Of a DNA stretch of 64,000 nt, positions 25,631-34,600 are shown piece by piece. A program made the position numbers and the translations under genes. Source of the DNA: Caenimonas aquaedulcis (lineage in GTDB: Bacteria > Pseudomonadota > Gammaproteobacteria > Burkholderiales > Burkholderiaceae_C). The stretch spans positions 3,562,618 to 3,626,617 of the forward strand of contig NZ_JADWYS010000001.1 of assembly GCF_015831345.1 (NCBI RefSeq). Reading direction: 5' to 3'. Numbering within the stretch: position 1 is the stretch's first letter; each line of letters opens with the position of its first letter. The notes under the pieces were generated by a model. It worked only from the letters and a program-made list of their open reading frames with translations, had not been told where the DNA came from and searched no databases.

Positions 25631-26335
25631 TCAGGCGGCCGCAGGTCCGTCGGCGGGCTTGCGGCCCGAAGCCACGTCCCGGATGAAATCCGTGTTGTCC
25701 ACGCGCAGGTCGTTGCCGCTGCGCTCGACGACGCCGCGGCTCTGGAGCAGCTGGAAGACGCGGGTCACCGTCTCACGGCTGGCATTGATCATGATGGCCA
25801 GCTCCTGGTGGGTGGGAGCGTTGCGCACCCAGGCGCTGTCGGGCGCGACGACCATCATCAGTTCGAGCTGGGCGCACACCCGCTGGACCGGGTTGACCAT
25901 GCCCAGGATGCGGCGCTGGCCGGACAGCTGCCGCACCCGCTGCGACAGGCTGGTGCACAGCACTTCGGCCAACTTGGCGTGCGCGAACAGGATGGGCCGG
26001 ATCAGGTCGCGCGGAACGAAGACGACCCGCGACCTGGAGACTGCGGTCACGTAGACCGGCTGCGTTTCACCGTCGATGACCGCGATATCGCCGAAATAGT
26101 CGCCGGGATTGACGAAGTAAAGGCCAACTTCCCGCCCGTCGACGGTAAAATCGACGCCTTGGAGGCGGCCTTCGATCAGGAAACAGAGGGCGCCCCCTTC
26201 GCTGCCTTTTTGCAACACCACTTCCCGCTTGGCGAAAGCACGCTCCGAGCACTGCTGGGCCAGGTGCGCCAGCGTGACCTGAGGCAGACCGGCCAGCAAT
26301 GGCAGCTGGTTCAGGACGAGCTGGGGAACGGGCAT
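25631..26335 (-). CDS. CRP-like (Crp/Fnr family) transcription factor with altered nucleotide pocket
   Basis: 234 residues. The N-terminal cyclic-nucleotide-type beta-roll (about 15-115) is followed by the dimer helix and a helix-turn-helix (about 174-196) with recognition helix SRETVTR. R187, E188 and R192 match the E. coli CRP residues that read TGTGA, so a CRP-type operator is expected. In the ligand pocket the residues that hold cAMP in E. coli CRP are changed: E72 corresponds to D83, R82 to Q92 and S83 to P93. It may use another ligand or none. No FNR-type cysteine cluster is present. A TGTGA-N6-TCACA site lies in its own upstream region (26430-26445), so autoregulation is possible. Confidence 0.9.
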   Translation of the reverse strand: MPVPQLVLNQLPLLAGLPQVTLAHLAQQCSERAFAKREVVLQKGSEGGALCFLIEGRLQGVDFTVDGREVGLYFVNPGDYFGDIAVIDGETQPVYVTAVSRSRVVFVPRDLIRPILFAHAKLAEVLCTSLSQRVRQLSGQRRILGMVNPVQRVCAQLELMMVVAPDSAWVRNAPTHQELAIMINASRETVTRVFQLLQSRGVVERSGNDLRVDNTDFIRDVASGRKPADGPAAA

Positions 26336-26429
26336 GGATGGGAAGTCGGCAAGCTGGCGGACGGTGGCGGGGCCAAAAGTGGGCCATCATAAGCAGGGCG
26401 CGCCGCATTACGGGGCGGCCGGCGGGAAA

Positions 26430-26445
26430 TGTGACCCTGCTCACA
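26430..26445. promoter_or_regulatory. CRP-type operator before the fecR-cyclase operon
   Basis: TGTGACCCTGCTCACA is a perfect TGTGA-N6-TCACA site preceded by AAA as in the E. coli consensus. Its centre (26437.5) lies 29.5 bp before a possible extended -10 (TGG then TAAATT at 26467-26472), which puts it near -41.5, the class II activator position, for the rightward fecR promoter. It also lies about 100 bp upstream of the CRP-like gene start. Confidence 0.75.
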
Positions 26446-26463
26446 GCGCCGGCGGCTCTGCCT

Positions 26464-26472
26464 TGGTAAATT
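26464..26472 (+). promoter_or_regulatory. Possible extended -10 promoter element for fecR
   Basis: TGGTAAATT carries a TG-N extension before a -10-like TAAATT (4 of 6 to consensus). No good -35 is visible, as expected if the upstream CRP-type site replaces it. A half-site TGTGA also occurs at 26491-26495. Confidence 0.45.
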
Positions 26473-26514
26473 TGCCTCATTCTGACAATCTGTGACAGCT
26501 TTCGGACTTCGCCC

Positions 26515-27957
26515 ATGACCCCCATCGACCGCACGCGCGTCCTCTTCTCGGCAGTTGCCTGCGCCGTCGCCGGTTTGTCGACAGGCGCCGCCCGTGCCGA
26601 CAGCGCCTCGGCCGGCCAGCGGCCCGTGGGCGAAGTCACGATGAGCGTCGGCCCCGTCATGAAGACGTCGGCCCAAGGTGTCCCCGAGGCCGTCCAGCGA
26701 GGCAGCCGGATCATGCCGGGGGACCGGCTCGATACCGCAGATGGCGGCCATATCCACGTGCGTTTCGTCGATGGCGCGCTGGTGAGCGTGCGCCCGGGCA
26801 GCCGCCTGTGGATCGAAGACTACAAATATGATGCGCAGCACGTGGCGCAGTCGGTGGTTCGCTTCAAGCTGGAATACGGCGTCGCGCGCGCGATTTCCGG
26901 GGCTGCGGCCGAAGGCGCGAAGGATCGTTTCCGGCTGAACACCCCGCTGGTGGCCATCGGCGTTCGCGGGACGGATTTCGTGGTGCGCAGCGGGCTGGAC
27001 GGCACGACGGCGTCGGTGAGCCAGGGCGCGATCGTGATGGCTCCTTTCGACGAGGGGTGCCAGGCGCAGGCGCTCGGGCCCTGCGGCTCCTCGTCCGCGC
27101 GACTGCTCGCGGCCGACATGGGGCGGCTCTTCGTGGAATTCCAGGCGCAGACCGCGCACCCGGAGATCAAACCCCTGAACGGCACGACCTTCGCGTCGGC
27201 GTCCGATCCCGCCGCCGTCGCACCGGGCCGCCAGAACGTTCCGATGGCTGCGGCCACAGCCATCCCGCATCGCGAAGGCGATGACCTGGCGACTGCCGCA
27301 TTGGTCGAAGGCGCGGTGAACACGGCGATCGATGCCGGCGCGAGCGTGACGCCTCCGGCGCCTCCGCCCGGTCCCGGGCCGGCGCCGGCCCCCGATGTGA
27401 CGCCGCCGGTCCCACCGCCCCCGCCTCCTCCGCCCCCGCCGCCGCCCGCACCGGTGCCGCCGGCGCAACTGGCATGGGGTCGCTGGGCCGTTCAGCCGGC
27501 GGGCGAGGGCGACATCTCGGCCTACAAGGACCAGGCGCAGTCCGGGCGCAAGTTCGTCCTGGGCAATACGCAATATTTGCTGTACCGGACGGAAACCGGG
27601 GCCAGCGTGCTGGCGCCCGGGCTGGGTGCCTACAACTTCGCGCTCGAGGGCGCGCAAGCGCAATACAGCAAGGCCGGCGTGATCAGCGCCGCCACCGTGC
27701 AGGGCGGCCAGCTCTCCATCGACTTCGCGGCCCGGCGCTTCACGACGCAGCTGAGCGTCATCAACGCGCTGACCGGGGCGGTGACGCTCAGCGGCGCGGG
27801 CTCGGTGGGCACGGACGGAACGTTCGCCGACCGCAGCGTGTCCGGCCAGTCCATCTCAGGCGCGACCGCGCTCGACGGCAAGTCCGCCGGGTACCTGTTC
27901 CAGAAGACGATCAACCTCGGCACGCTGTCGGGCATCACCCTCTGGTCGCGTCCATGA
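26515..27957 (+). CDS. FecR-domain protein with proline-rich linker and C-terminal TbpB-like beta domain
   Basis: 480 residues. A signal peptide (cut near ARAD, about residue 28) is followed by a FecR domain (about 40-150; GDRLDTADGGHIHVRFVDGA and LNTPLVAIGVRGTDF). A long Pro-rich linker (about 280-320) leads to a C-terminal domain of alternating short strands (about 325-480) with GAYNFALEGAQAQY, LSIDFAARRFTTQL and AGYLFQKTIN, which resembles the small barrel of transferrin-binding-protein B and related secreted cargo. It is therefore periplasmic or surface-exposed. No sigma factor or TonB receptor is adjacent, so classical iron-dicitrate signalling is unlikely. Stop overlaps the cyclase start (ATGA). 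Confidence 0.85.
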   Translation: MTPIDRTRVLFSAVACAVAGLSTGAARADSASAGQRPVGEVTMSVGPVMKTSAQGVPEAVQRGSRIMPGDRLDTADGGHIHVRFVDGALVSVRPGSRLWIEDYKYDAQHVAQSVVRFKLEYGVARAISGAAAEGAKDRFRLNTPLVAIGVRGTDFVVRSGLDGTTASVSQGAIVMAPFDEGCQAQALGPCGSSSARLLAADMGRLFVEFQAQTAHPEIKPLNGTTFASASDPAAVAPGRQNVPMAAATAIPHREGDDLATAALVEGAVNTAIDAGASVTPPAPPPGPGPAPAPDVTPPVPPPPPPPPPPPPAPVPPAQLAWGRWAVQPAGEGDISAYKDQAQSGRKFVLGNTQYLLYRTETGASVLAPGLGAYNFALEGAQAQYSKAGVISAATVQGGQLSIDFAARRFTTQLSVINALTGAVTLSGAGSVGTDGTFADRSVSGQSISGATALDGKSAGYLFQKTINLGTLSGITLWSRP

Positions 27958-29990
27958 TCCGCGGCCTCGGTCGATCCCTGCTGCATCCCTGGCGCACCCG
28001 CATGCTGGCGGTCGCCATCGCGGTGATCGGCTGGCTGGCGATCGCATTGCTCGCGCCTGTGCCGCTGCACCAGGCAGACGAGCGCGCCACGGACCTGATC
28101 TGGCAGTTGAGCGGCGATACGCAGCAGGAACGGCGCGTGGTCGTCGTGGACATCGACGACGCGAGCCTCCAGCGCATCGGCGCATGGCCGTGGTCCCGCC
28201 AGACGCAGGCGCGCCTGGTGACGGCGCTGCGCGAGCAGGGCGCGACGCTGCAGCTCTACGACATCGTCTTTCCCGATGCGCGACAGGGCACCGACGAACT
28301 GGCCGCCGCGATTGCCGCGTCCGACAGCACCAGCCCGGCGGTCCTGGCGCAGGTCTTTTCGCTGAACCGGGAAAGCCGGCAGACGGTGGGCGAACTGGCG
28401 GGTGCGCTTCCGGGCGATGCCTGCATGCCGTCCGCGTCGCCGGCCACGGGCTTCGTCGCCAATGTGGCGGGCCTGGGCACCCGCGCCGGGCACATCACGC
28501 CGCGGCTTGACCCGGACGGCAGCGTGCGCAGGGTTCCGGCGCTGGTCTGCTACGGCCAGCGCAACTACCCCGCGCTGGCGCTCGCCGGCCTGGCGGCTTT
28601 CGACACGTCCGGGAAGGTGCCGATGCGCATCGAGCCGGGCACCCGTCCCTGGGATCCCGCCTGGACCCTCACCATGTCCGCCATGCCGGACATCAAGGCT
28701 CCGCTGGATGCGAACGGCGACTTGCGGGTGCCTTACCGCAAGGCGCGCAATGCCATCGTGTCGGTGTCCGCTGCGGACGTCCTCGAGGGCAAGCTCGGCG
28801 CCACCAACCCGCTGCGCGGCGCCTGGGCGCTGGTCGGTGCCTCGGCGTTCGGGCTGGGCGACACGGTTCCGACCGCGCTCGGAGGCGCGGTGAGCGGCGT
28901 GGAAGTCCATGCCCAGCTGCTCTCCGGGCTGCTCGATGGCGCCGTGCCCGCCACGCCGCGCGCCGTGCACTGGATCGAGAGTGGCTGGTTCGTCGTGGGA
29001 CTGCTCGTGCTGCTGGCCCTGAGCGCGACCCGTTCGCTGCCCGCCACGGATCCCCAGCGCCGGCGCCCCGGGGTTCGGGTGCTCTGGGTGCCGCTTGCCG
29101 CGGTCGGCTTGGGTGTCCTCGGTTTCATCCTCCATGCCGCGGCGCTCCTGGGCGCGGGGTGGTGGCTGGGCTGGGCGCATGCCAGCCTGGCGATCGTGCT
29201 GGTGGGCCTGTGCCTGGGCTTCGCCGAACATGCGCGCAGCCTGGCCGAAAAGGGCCTGCTGTTCCGCAACCTGTCCAGCTACCTGCCGGCCGCCGTGGCG
29301 GAGCGCATCGCGCTGGCCGAACCCACGGGTGAAATCGAGGCCGACCGCCGCGACCTGACCGTCGTCGTCGCCGACGTGCGTAATTTCTCCGCCTATTGCG
29401 AGGCGCGCAGTCCCGAAGATGCCGCGCGCGTGCTGCATCGCTTCTACACCACGGCCAGCGCGATCGTGCAGGCCCACGGCGGCGCCGTCGAGGAAATGGT
29501 GGGCGACAGCCTGATCGCGGTGTTCAACGGATCGCAGCCGTGCGTGGACCACCCGATGCACGCGCTGTCCGCCGCGCGCGAAATCTGGCAGCGATGCAGC
29601 GAGGAGCTGCCCAATGTTCCCCCGCAGGGCCTCGAGCCCCTCGGCCTGGGCGTGGGCGTCGAAAGCGGCACGGCGCTGCTGGGAAGCTTCGGCCCCGCAG
29701 GGCGCCGAGTCCATGCGGTGCTGGGCCAGACCATCACCATCGCGATCCGCCTGCAGGACATGACAGCCGAACTCGCTTACCCCGTGCTCGTCGGGCCGCA
29801 AGCCGCCGAGCGCATCGGCGTGCCCTTCGAACGCAGCGACCTGGCGCTCAAGCCACTGGGCAGTTTCCTTCTTCCCGGGTTGCGTCACAGCACCAAGGTA
29901 TTTACACTGCGCACCTTGATGCAACCCGGCGGCGATGCAGAGCAGCAGTCGCTGCGCTATCTCCAGCAGCAGGGCCATCTTGCAGCTTGA
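27954..29990 (+). CDS. CHASE2-domain class III nucleotide cyclase with non-canonical active site
   Basis: 678 residues. One N-terminal membrane helix (about 17-37), a periplasmic CHASE2 sensor (about 40-330), three further helices (about 342-430) and a cytoplasmic class III cyclase domain (about 465-640). Both metal-binding Asp are present: D474 in VVADVRNFS and D518 in GDSLIAVF. The purine-selecting Lys is replaced by Glu (E514, the guanylate-cyclase type), the second selector position is A588, and the transition-state Asn is Thr595; the Arg (R599) is kept. It may make cGMP, act weakly, or be regulatory. Coupled to fecR by ATGA overlap and downstream of a CRP-type operator. Confidence 0.88.
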   Translation: MIRGLGRSLLHPWRTRMLAVAIAVIGWLAIALLAPVPLHQADERATDLIWQLSGDTQQERRVVVVDIDDASLQRIGAWPWSRQTQARLVTALREQGATLQLYDIVFPDARQGTDELAAAIAASDSTSPAVLAQVFSLNRESRQTVGELAGALPGDACMPSASPATGFVANVAGLGTRAGHITPRLDPDGSVRRVPALVCYGQRNYPALALAGLAAFDTSGKVPMRIEPGTRPWDPAWTLTMSAMPDIKAPLDANGDLRVPYRKARNAIVSVSAADVLEGKLGATNPLRGAWALVGASAFGLGDTVPTALGGAVSGVEVHAQLLSGLLDGAVPATPRAVHWIESGWFVVGLLVLLALSATRSLPATDPQRRRPGVRVLWVPLAAVGLGVLGFILHAAALLGAGWWLGWAHASLAIVLVGLCLGFAEHARSLAEKGLLFRNLSSYLPAAVAERIALAEPTGEIEADRRDLTVVVADVRNFSAYCEARSPEDAARVLHRFYTTASAIVQAHGGAVEEMVGDSLIAVFNGSQPCVDHPMHALSAAREIWQRCSEELPNVPPQGLEPLGLGVGVESGTALLGSFGPAGRRVHAVLGQTITIAIRLQDMTAELAYPVLVGPQAAERIGVPFERSDLALKPLGSFLLPGLRHSTKVFTLRTLMQPGGDAEQQSLRYLQQQGHLAA

Positions 29991-30063
29991 GCACGCGGAC
30001 GCCTGAGTCCGCGGTTTGCATTCGGTCCATTAAAAGCACGGCCCACCGTGCTCCCGTTCCCTT

Positions 30064-31527
30064 GTGGCTGTCGATTCATCTTCTCGCCCGGCTGTTGCCA
30101 AACTGATCCGCCGGGCGGTATGGGCTGCGTGCACCATCGCCCCGCTGGCATGGGGACAGGAGCCAGCCGCGCCGGCCGCGGCTGCCTGCCCCGCCCAACC
30201 CGTTTATCCCTTGCCAACGCAACCCGGCGAGTTGCAGGCCCTCTCCGAACGTCTCCTGGCCCTGTCCATCGAGAAGGCCTGCCTGGGAGATGCGTCGTTC
30301 CATGCATGGCGAGGCGCAGTCCTGATGGCCCTGGGGCGGCCGGTGGAGGCCGTCGAGCCGCTGGAACGCGCGTTGATGGTCAACCCGGACCTGCCCGGCG
30401 CCCAGCTCGATCTGGCGCAGGCGCTCGCGCTCCAGGGTGACCGCGCGTCCGCCATCGCGATGCTCGAGGCGCTGCGCGGCCGCGCGGATGTGGCCGGGCC
30501 GATCCGCACCGCCATCGACTCGCAGCTGACGGCCATCGCGTCGGCGGCCCAGGCGCAGGACCTCGCCTCCGGCGGCTGGCACGGCCGTTGGCGCCTGGCC
30601 AGCCTTGCCGGCGGCGACAGCAACCTGAACAACGCACCCGCCGCATCGGAAATCACGCTCACGATCGAGCAGCAGCAGTACACCCTCCCTCTGGACGCAT
30701 CGTCGCGCCCGAAGCGCGGGGGCGCCGTCCTGGCGTCCGCCCAATGGCAGGGCTTGCGCATCAATCGGGAATCGCTCTGGGTCGTGCAGGGCGAAGTGAG
30801 GGCGCGCCAGACGGCGGACCGCGCGACGAGCTACCAGCAGGCTGACGTCGCGGCGGCCTGGCTGCAGGCCCCTGCGGCGCCCCGGCAGTGGGTGGCGCGC
30901 GTCGCGGGAAGCTACCTCCAATTCGGAGGGGCCAGTCTGCTGCAGGCCTATCGCGCAAGCCTGCTGAGGCAATTGGCCCCGATCGCCCGGGAGCAATCCA
31001 CCGGCATGCTGGACCCGGTCGCGGGTTGCCGTCCCGCGTTCGGTGTCGAATTCGAGCGGCGGCGCTACCCTTCGTCGCCTGCGATCAGCGGCTTGTACAG
31101 CGGCGCCCTGGCAGGCGTTTCCTGCAGGCCTGCCGCCAGCGGCGACCAGCCCGGCGCCCCATCGTCCTTCGTCAACATGGAGTTGCGGCTCGGCGCCGAC
31201 CGGCCTTTCGACGAGGCGCGGGCGGGCGGCACCTACAGGCGCAGCGAGGTGCGCGTCCAGTGGGAGCGGCCCCTGTTCGAGCGGGGGCAGGCAGGCGTGA
31301 TGTGGTCGTCCACGCGTCAGTCCGATTCGGCTGTCTATAACGTGCAGCTGGGGAATTTCCCGCGGCAGACCCTGCGGCACGCGCTGCAGCTCGATGCCAG
31401 CTGGCCCCTGCGCGACGGGCTGTCCCTCGTCGGCACCGCCGAGGCCACCTGGCAGCGCAGCAACATCGAGGCGTTTGTCAGCCGCCAGCGGAGTCTTTAT
31501 GTAGGCCTGCGCTGGGAAATGATGTAA
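30064..31527 (+). CDS. TPR plus outer-membrane beta-barrel protein (Slam/DUF560-like layout)
   Basis: 487 residues. Signal peptide (LIRRAVWAACTIAPLAWG, cut near residue 30), a helical TPR region (about 50-165; WRGAVLMALGRPVEAVEPLE), then about 320 residues of alternating strands that start at RWRLASLAGGDSNLNNAP and end in a terminal aromatic strand (SLYVGLRWEM), as in outer-membrane barrels. Length and order match Slam-type (type XI secretion) proteins, which move TbpB-like cargo to the surface. The GTG at 30064 is the only sensible start; no strong ribosome site is visible. It follows the cyclase by 73 bp. A FecR protein with a TbpB-like tail two genes upstream is a candidate cargo. Confidence 0.78.
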   Translation: MAVDSSSRPAVAKLIRRAVWAACTIAPLAWGQEPAAPAAAACPAQPVYPLPTQPGELQALSERLLALSIEKACLGDASFHAWRGAVLMALGRPVEAVEPLERALMVNPDLPGAQLDLAQALALQGDRASAIAMLEALRGRADVAGPIRTAIDSQLTAIASAAQAQDLASGGWHGRWRLASLAGGDSNLNNAPAASEITLTIEQQQYTLPLDASSRPKRGGAVLASAQWQGLRINRESLWVVQGEVRARQTADRATSYQQADVAAAWLQAPAAPRQWVARVAGSYLQFGGASLLQAYRASLLRQLAPIAREQSTGMLDPVAGCRPAFGVEFERRRYPSSPAISGLYSGALAGVSCRPAASGDQPGAPSSFVNMELRLGADRPFDEARAGGTYRRSEVRVQWERPLFERGQAGVMWSSTRQSDSAVYNVQLGNFPRQTLRHALQLDASWPLRDGLSLVGTAEATWQRSNIEAFVSRQRSLYVGLRWEMM

Positions 31528-31558
31528 GAAAACAACGCCCCGGGAACCTGCGTTGGCG

Positions 31559-31574
31559 TGTGATTGCGATCACA
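31559..31574. promoter_or_regulatory. CRP-type operator at the first S-layer-like gene
   Basis: TGTGATTGCGATCACA matches the E. coli CRP consensus with 6 bp arms (TGTGAT and ATCACA). Its centre (31566.5) is 30.5 bp before a -10 hexamer TATACT (31597-31602), so it sits at about -41.5, the class II activation position. The CRP-like protein encoded 5 kb to the left has the matching recognition helix. Confidence 0.8.
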
Positions 31575-31596
31575 TGGAGCTCATCTGCCCTTTGTC

Positions 31597-31602
31597 TATA
31601 CT
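31597..31602 (+). promoter_or_regulatory. -10 element of the first S-layer-like gene
   Basis: TATACT (5 of 6 to consensus), with a likely transcription start near 31609 and a leader of about 50 bases to the ATG at 31660. The -35 region is covered by the CRP-type site and has no good hexamer. The ribosome site ACGGAG lies 9 bases before the ATG. The same TATACT occurs before the paralogue at 37085-37090. Confidence 0.65.
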
Positions 31603-31659
31603 CTCGGCTGAATTGGGCGCAGTGTGTGCCTAATCACTTTCATCCTTACGGAGATCTGA

Positions 31660-34600
31660 ATGGCAATCACCGCAACCGAACGAACTGAGATCGAGAAACT
31701 GCTTGTTCTCATGTTCAATGCAGCACCGGGTGCGACGTACCTCGCGCAGGTCGTCAACATCTATGAGCAGCTGGGCCACAACCTGCAGCAGCTCGCCAAC
31801 AACCTGGACGACATTCCGGTTTTCCAGAGCCTTCACCCCAATTTCCAGACGGCCGCTGAATTCGCAGCCGACTTCCTCACGCCCCTGGGCCTGCAGAACG
31901 ACTCCGTCGCACTGAGCTTCGTCATCGACAAGTTCAACGCCGGCGTTGCCAAGGGCGAGATCATGTACGAAGGCCTGCTGGCCCTCGAAGGCATCGGTTC
32001 CGGCGCTGCTTCCCAGTACGTCGCCGCCAAGGCCATCCTGGAGAACAAGACCGCCGTTTCCGAGTACTACTCGGTGACCAAGGCCGTCGACCAGACCGAC
32101 CTGAACACCCTGCAACTCGTCCTGAACGGCGTCACCGCCGACCCGGCTTCCGTCACCGCTGCCAAGACCGGCATCGACAACGGCACCCTGGGCACGAGCG
32201 GCATCGAAGTCACGCTGACCCCGTCGCAAGACTCCGTCGTCGGCACCACCTCCAGCGACACCATCAACGGCCTGTTTGGTGATGCAACCGCCTCGAACAA
32301 CACGTTCACCGCCGGTGACTCGGTTGACGGCGCTGCCGGCACCGACCGCCTGAACCTGGTCGCCCTGGGCACCACGGCTTCGCAAGCAGTCACCGTCAAG
32401 AACGTCGAGTCGATCAACATTCAAGACACCGTCGGCGCGACCTTCAATGCGCTGCTCGTCGAGAACACCCCCGGCATCGCTTTCAACTCCACGCTGGCTG
32501 GCCAGACCTCCACGGTCACCAACGCGGCGCTCGCTTCGGTGATGGGCCTGTCCGGCAAGGGCAACCTGACCGTCGACTACTCCGTCACCTCCGGCGCAGC
32601 GGACACCGCCAACGTGGTCCTGAACACCGTCGGCACCTCCACCACCGCCCGCAGCACCGTCAACGTCGCTGACGGCAACACGGTCGAGAAGGTCGTCATC
32701 GCCGCCGAAGGCACCAACTTCGTCACGCTCGTGGGCGGCACCGCCGACGCGAACGTCACGGTCACCGGCGCCGGCACCAACAACTTCGACCTGAGCGCTG
32801 TTGGCGCCGTGGCCGCTGTTGCGACGATCGACGCTTCCGCCTCCACCGGCACGAACACGTTCGTTCTGGGCACGACGCTGAACACCGGCGACGTGGTCAA
32901 GGGCGGCACGGGCGCCGACACGGTTTCCACCAACTTCACGCTGGCCACGCTGACCAAGCCGACGATGACGGGTGTCGAAACCCTCACGTCCGACTTCGAC
33001 GCAGCCGCGATCGTGGACCTGTCCGGCACCACCGGCCTGACCACCATCAACCTGGCCGGCTCCTCCGCCGACCAGACCCTGACGAAGGCCACCTCCAGCG
33101 TCGCCACCATCAACGTCACGAGCGAAGCCGATGCGGACAACGTCCTGCACTTCGGCTACGGCGCGACCACGATGGGCTCGTTGGCACTGAAGCTGGGTTC
33201 GACGGCTGCTACCGCTGCCGCGATCACCCTGGCCGACGTCAACCTCGACAACACCACCGCCCTGGCGCTGAGCACGGTCGGCACGAAGGCCATCGACATC
33301 AACGGCACGATCGACCTGAACGGCGACCAATCCGCCGTGTCGGTGACCGCTGGTGCAAACCTCGAGTACGGCGGCATCCGTGTGGACGGCGGCGACGTCG
33401 GCTCCTACACGAAGACGATCGCGTCCAACGTGGTTTCTTCCGGTGGCATCTGGACCGTCGGTGGCGACATCGGCCCGGTCACGGTCACCGTCGGTGCCAA
33501 TGCAGAAAGCTACTCCTGGATCGCTGCCAGCGGCGCTGGCGACATCGGCGACGTGTCCATCACCGTCACCGGCGACAGCTCCATCGCTGACCAGTACCTG
33601 GACGCTGCCGGCAATATCGGCAACATCACGTACAGCGTCACGGGCGACGACTTCAGCGGTTTCATCGCTGCGGAAGCTTCGGGCGGCAGCGTCGGCAACG
33701 TGAACATCACGATGACCGGTGACGACTCCCACGGCCACGCCTGGATCAGCGCCGGCACCTTCTCCGGTGCAGCGGACGTCTCCACGATTGGCAACATCTC
33801 CGTGTCCGTCGCTGGCGACAACTCCACCTTCTCTGGCCAGTTCAACGTGAGCGGCGGCGACGTCGGCAACGTCACGTTCGCCTACGTCGGTGACGGCGGC
33901 AGCGGCTCCATCGCGGTTCAAGCCGGCTACCGTTACGGCGGCGACGGTGACGACTACCTGGGCGGCGGCAGCATCGGCAACGTCAGCTTCAGCATGGACG
34001 GCGATTCGAGCGGCTACCTGGCCCTCGCAGCTTCCGGCGGCACGATTGGCGACATCACGATCAGCGCCACCAACGGTGCAGACGTCGACGTCCACGTCAG
34101 CGCTGGCAGCCTGTCCTACTCGGGCGGTCTGGAGAACGCCGGCAGCATCGGCAACATCTCCATCTCCGTGGGTGACGACTCCAACGTGTCGGGCAGCTTC
34201 AACGCTTCCGGCGGCGACATCGGCAACGTCACGGTGATGGTCACCGGCGACAACGCTTCCGGCACCATCCAGATCGAAGCTTCGTCTTCGAGCGGCGCGG
34301 GTTCCAATGGCGACTACACGCACGGCGGCAACGTCGGCAACATCGTCCTGGACATCAACGGCCAATCGACGATGAGCCTGGACGTGTTCGCTTCCGGTGG
34401 CAACATCGGTACGGTGAGCGTTTCGGTCGAAGGTAACGGCGCATCCGCTGGCCTGTCCCTGCACTCGTTCGCTACCGACACGGGCAGCACGGGCGGCAAC
34501 ATCGGCGCGGTCTCGGTCACGCTCGGCGACTCGACCTCGATCGTCGTGTCCGGTGGCTTCGAAGGCACGCTGGAATCCCTGACGGTTGTCGGCGGCGACA

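Noticed and set aside
29990..30120. ATG at 30120 as the start of the TPR-barrel protein.
   Set aside because: It is in another frame. The frame with signal peptide and barrel strands starts at GTG 30064.
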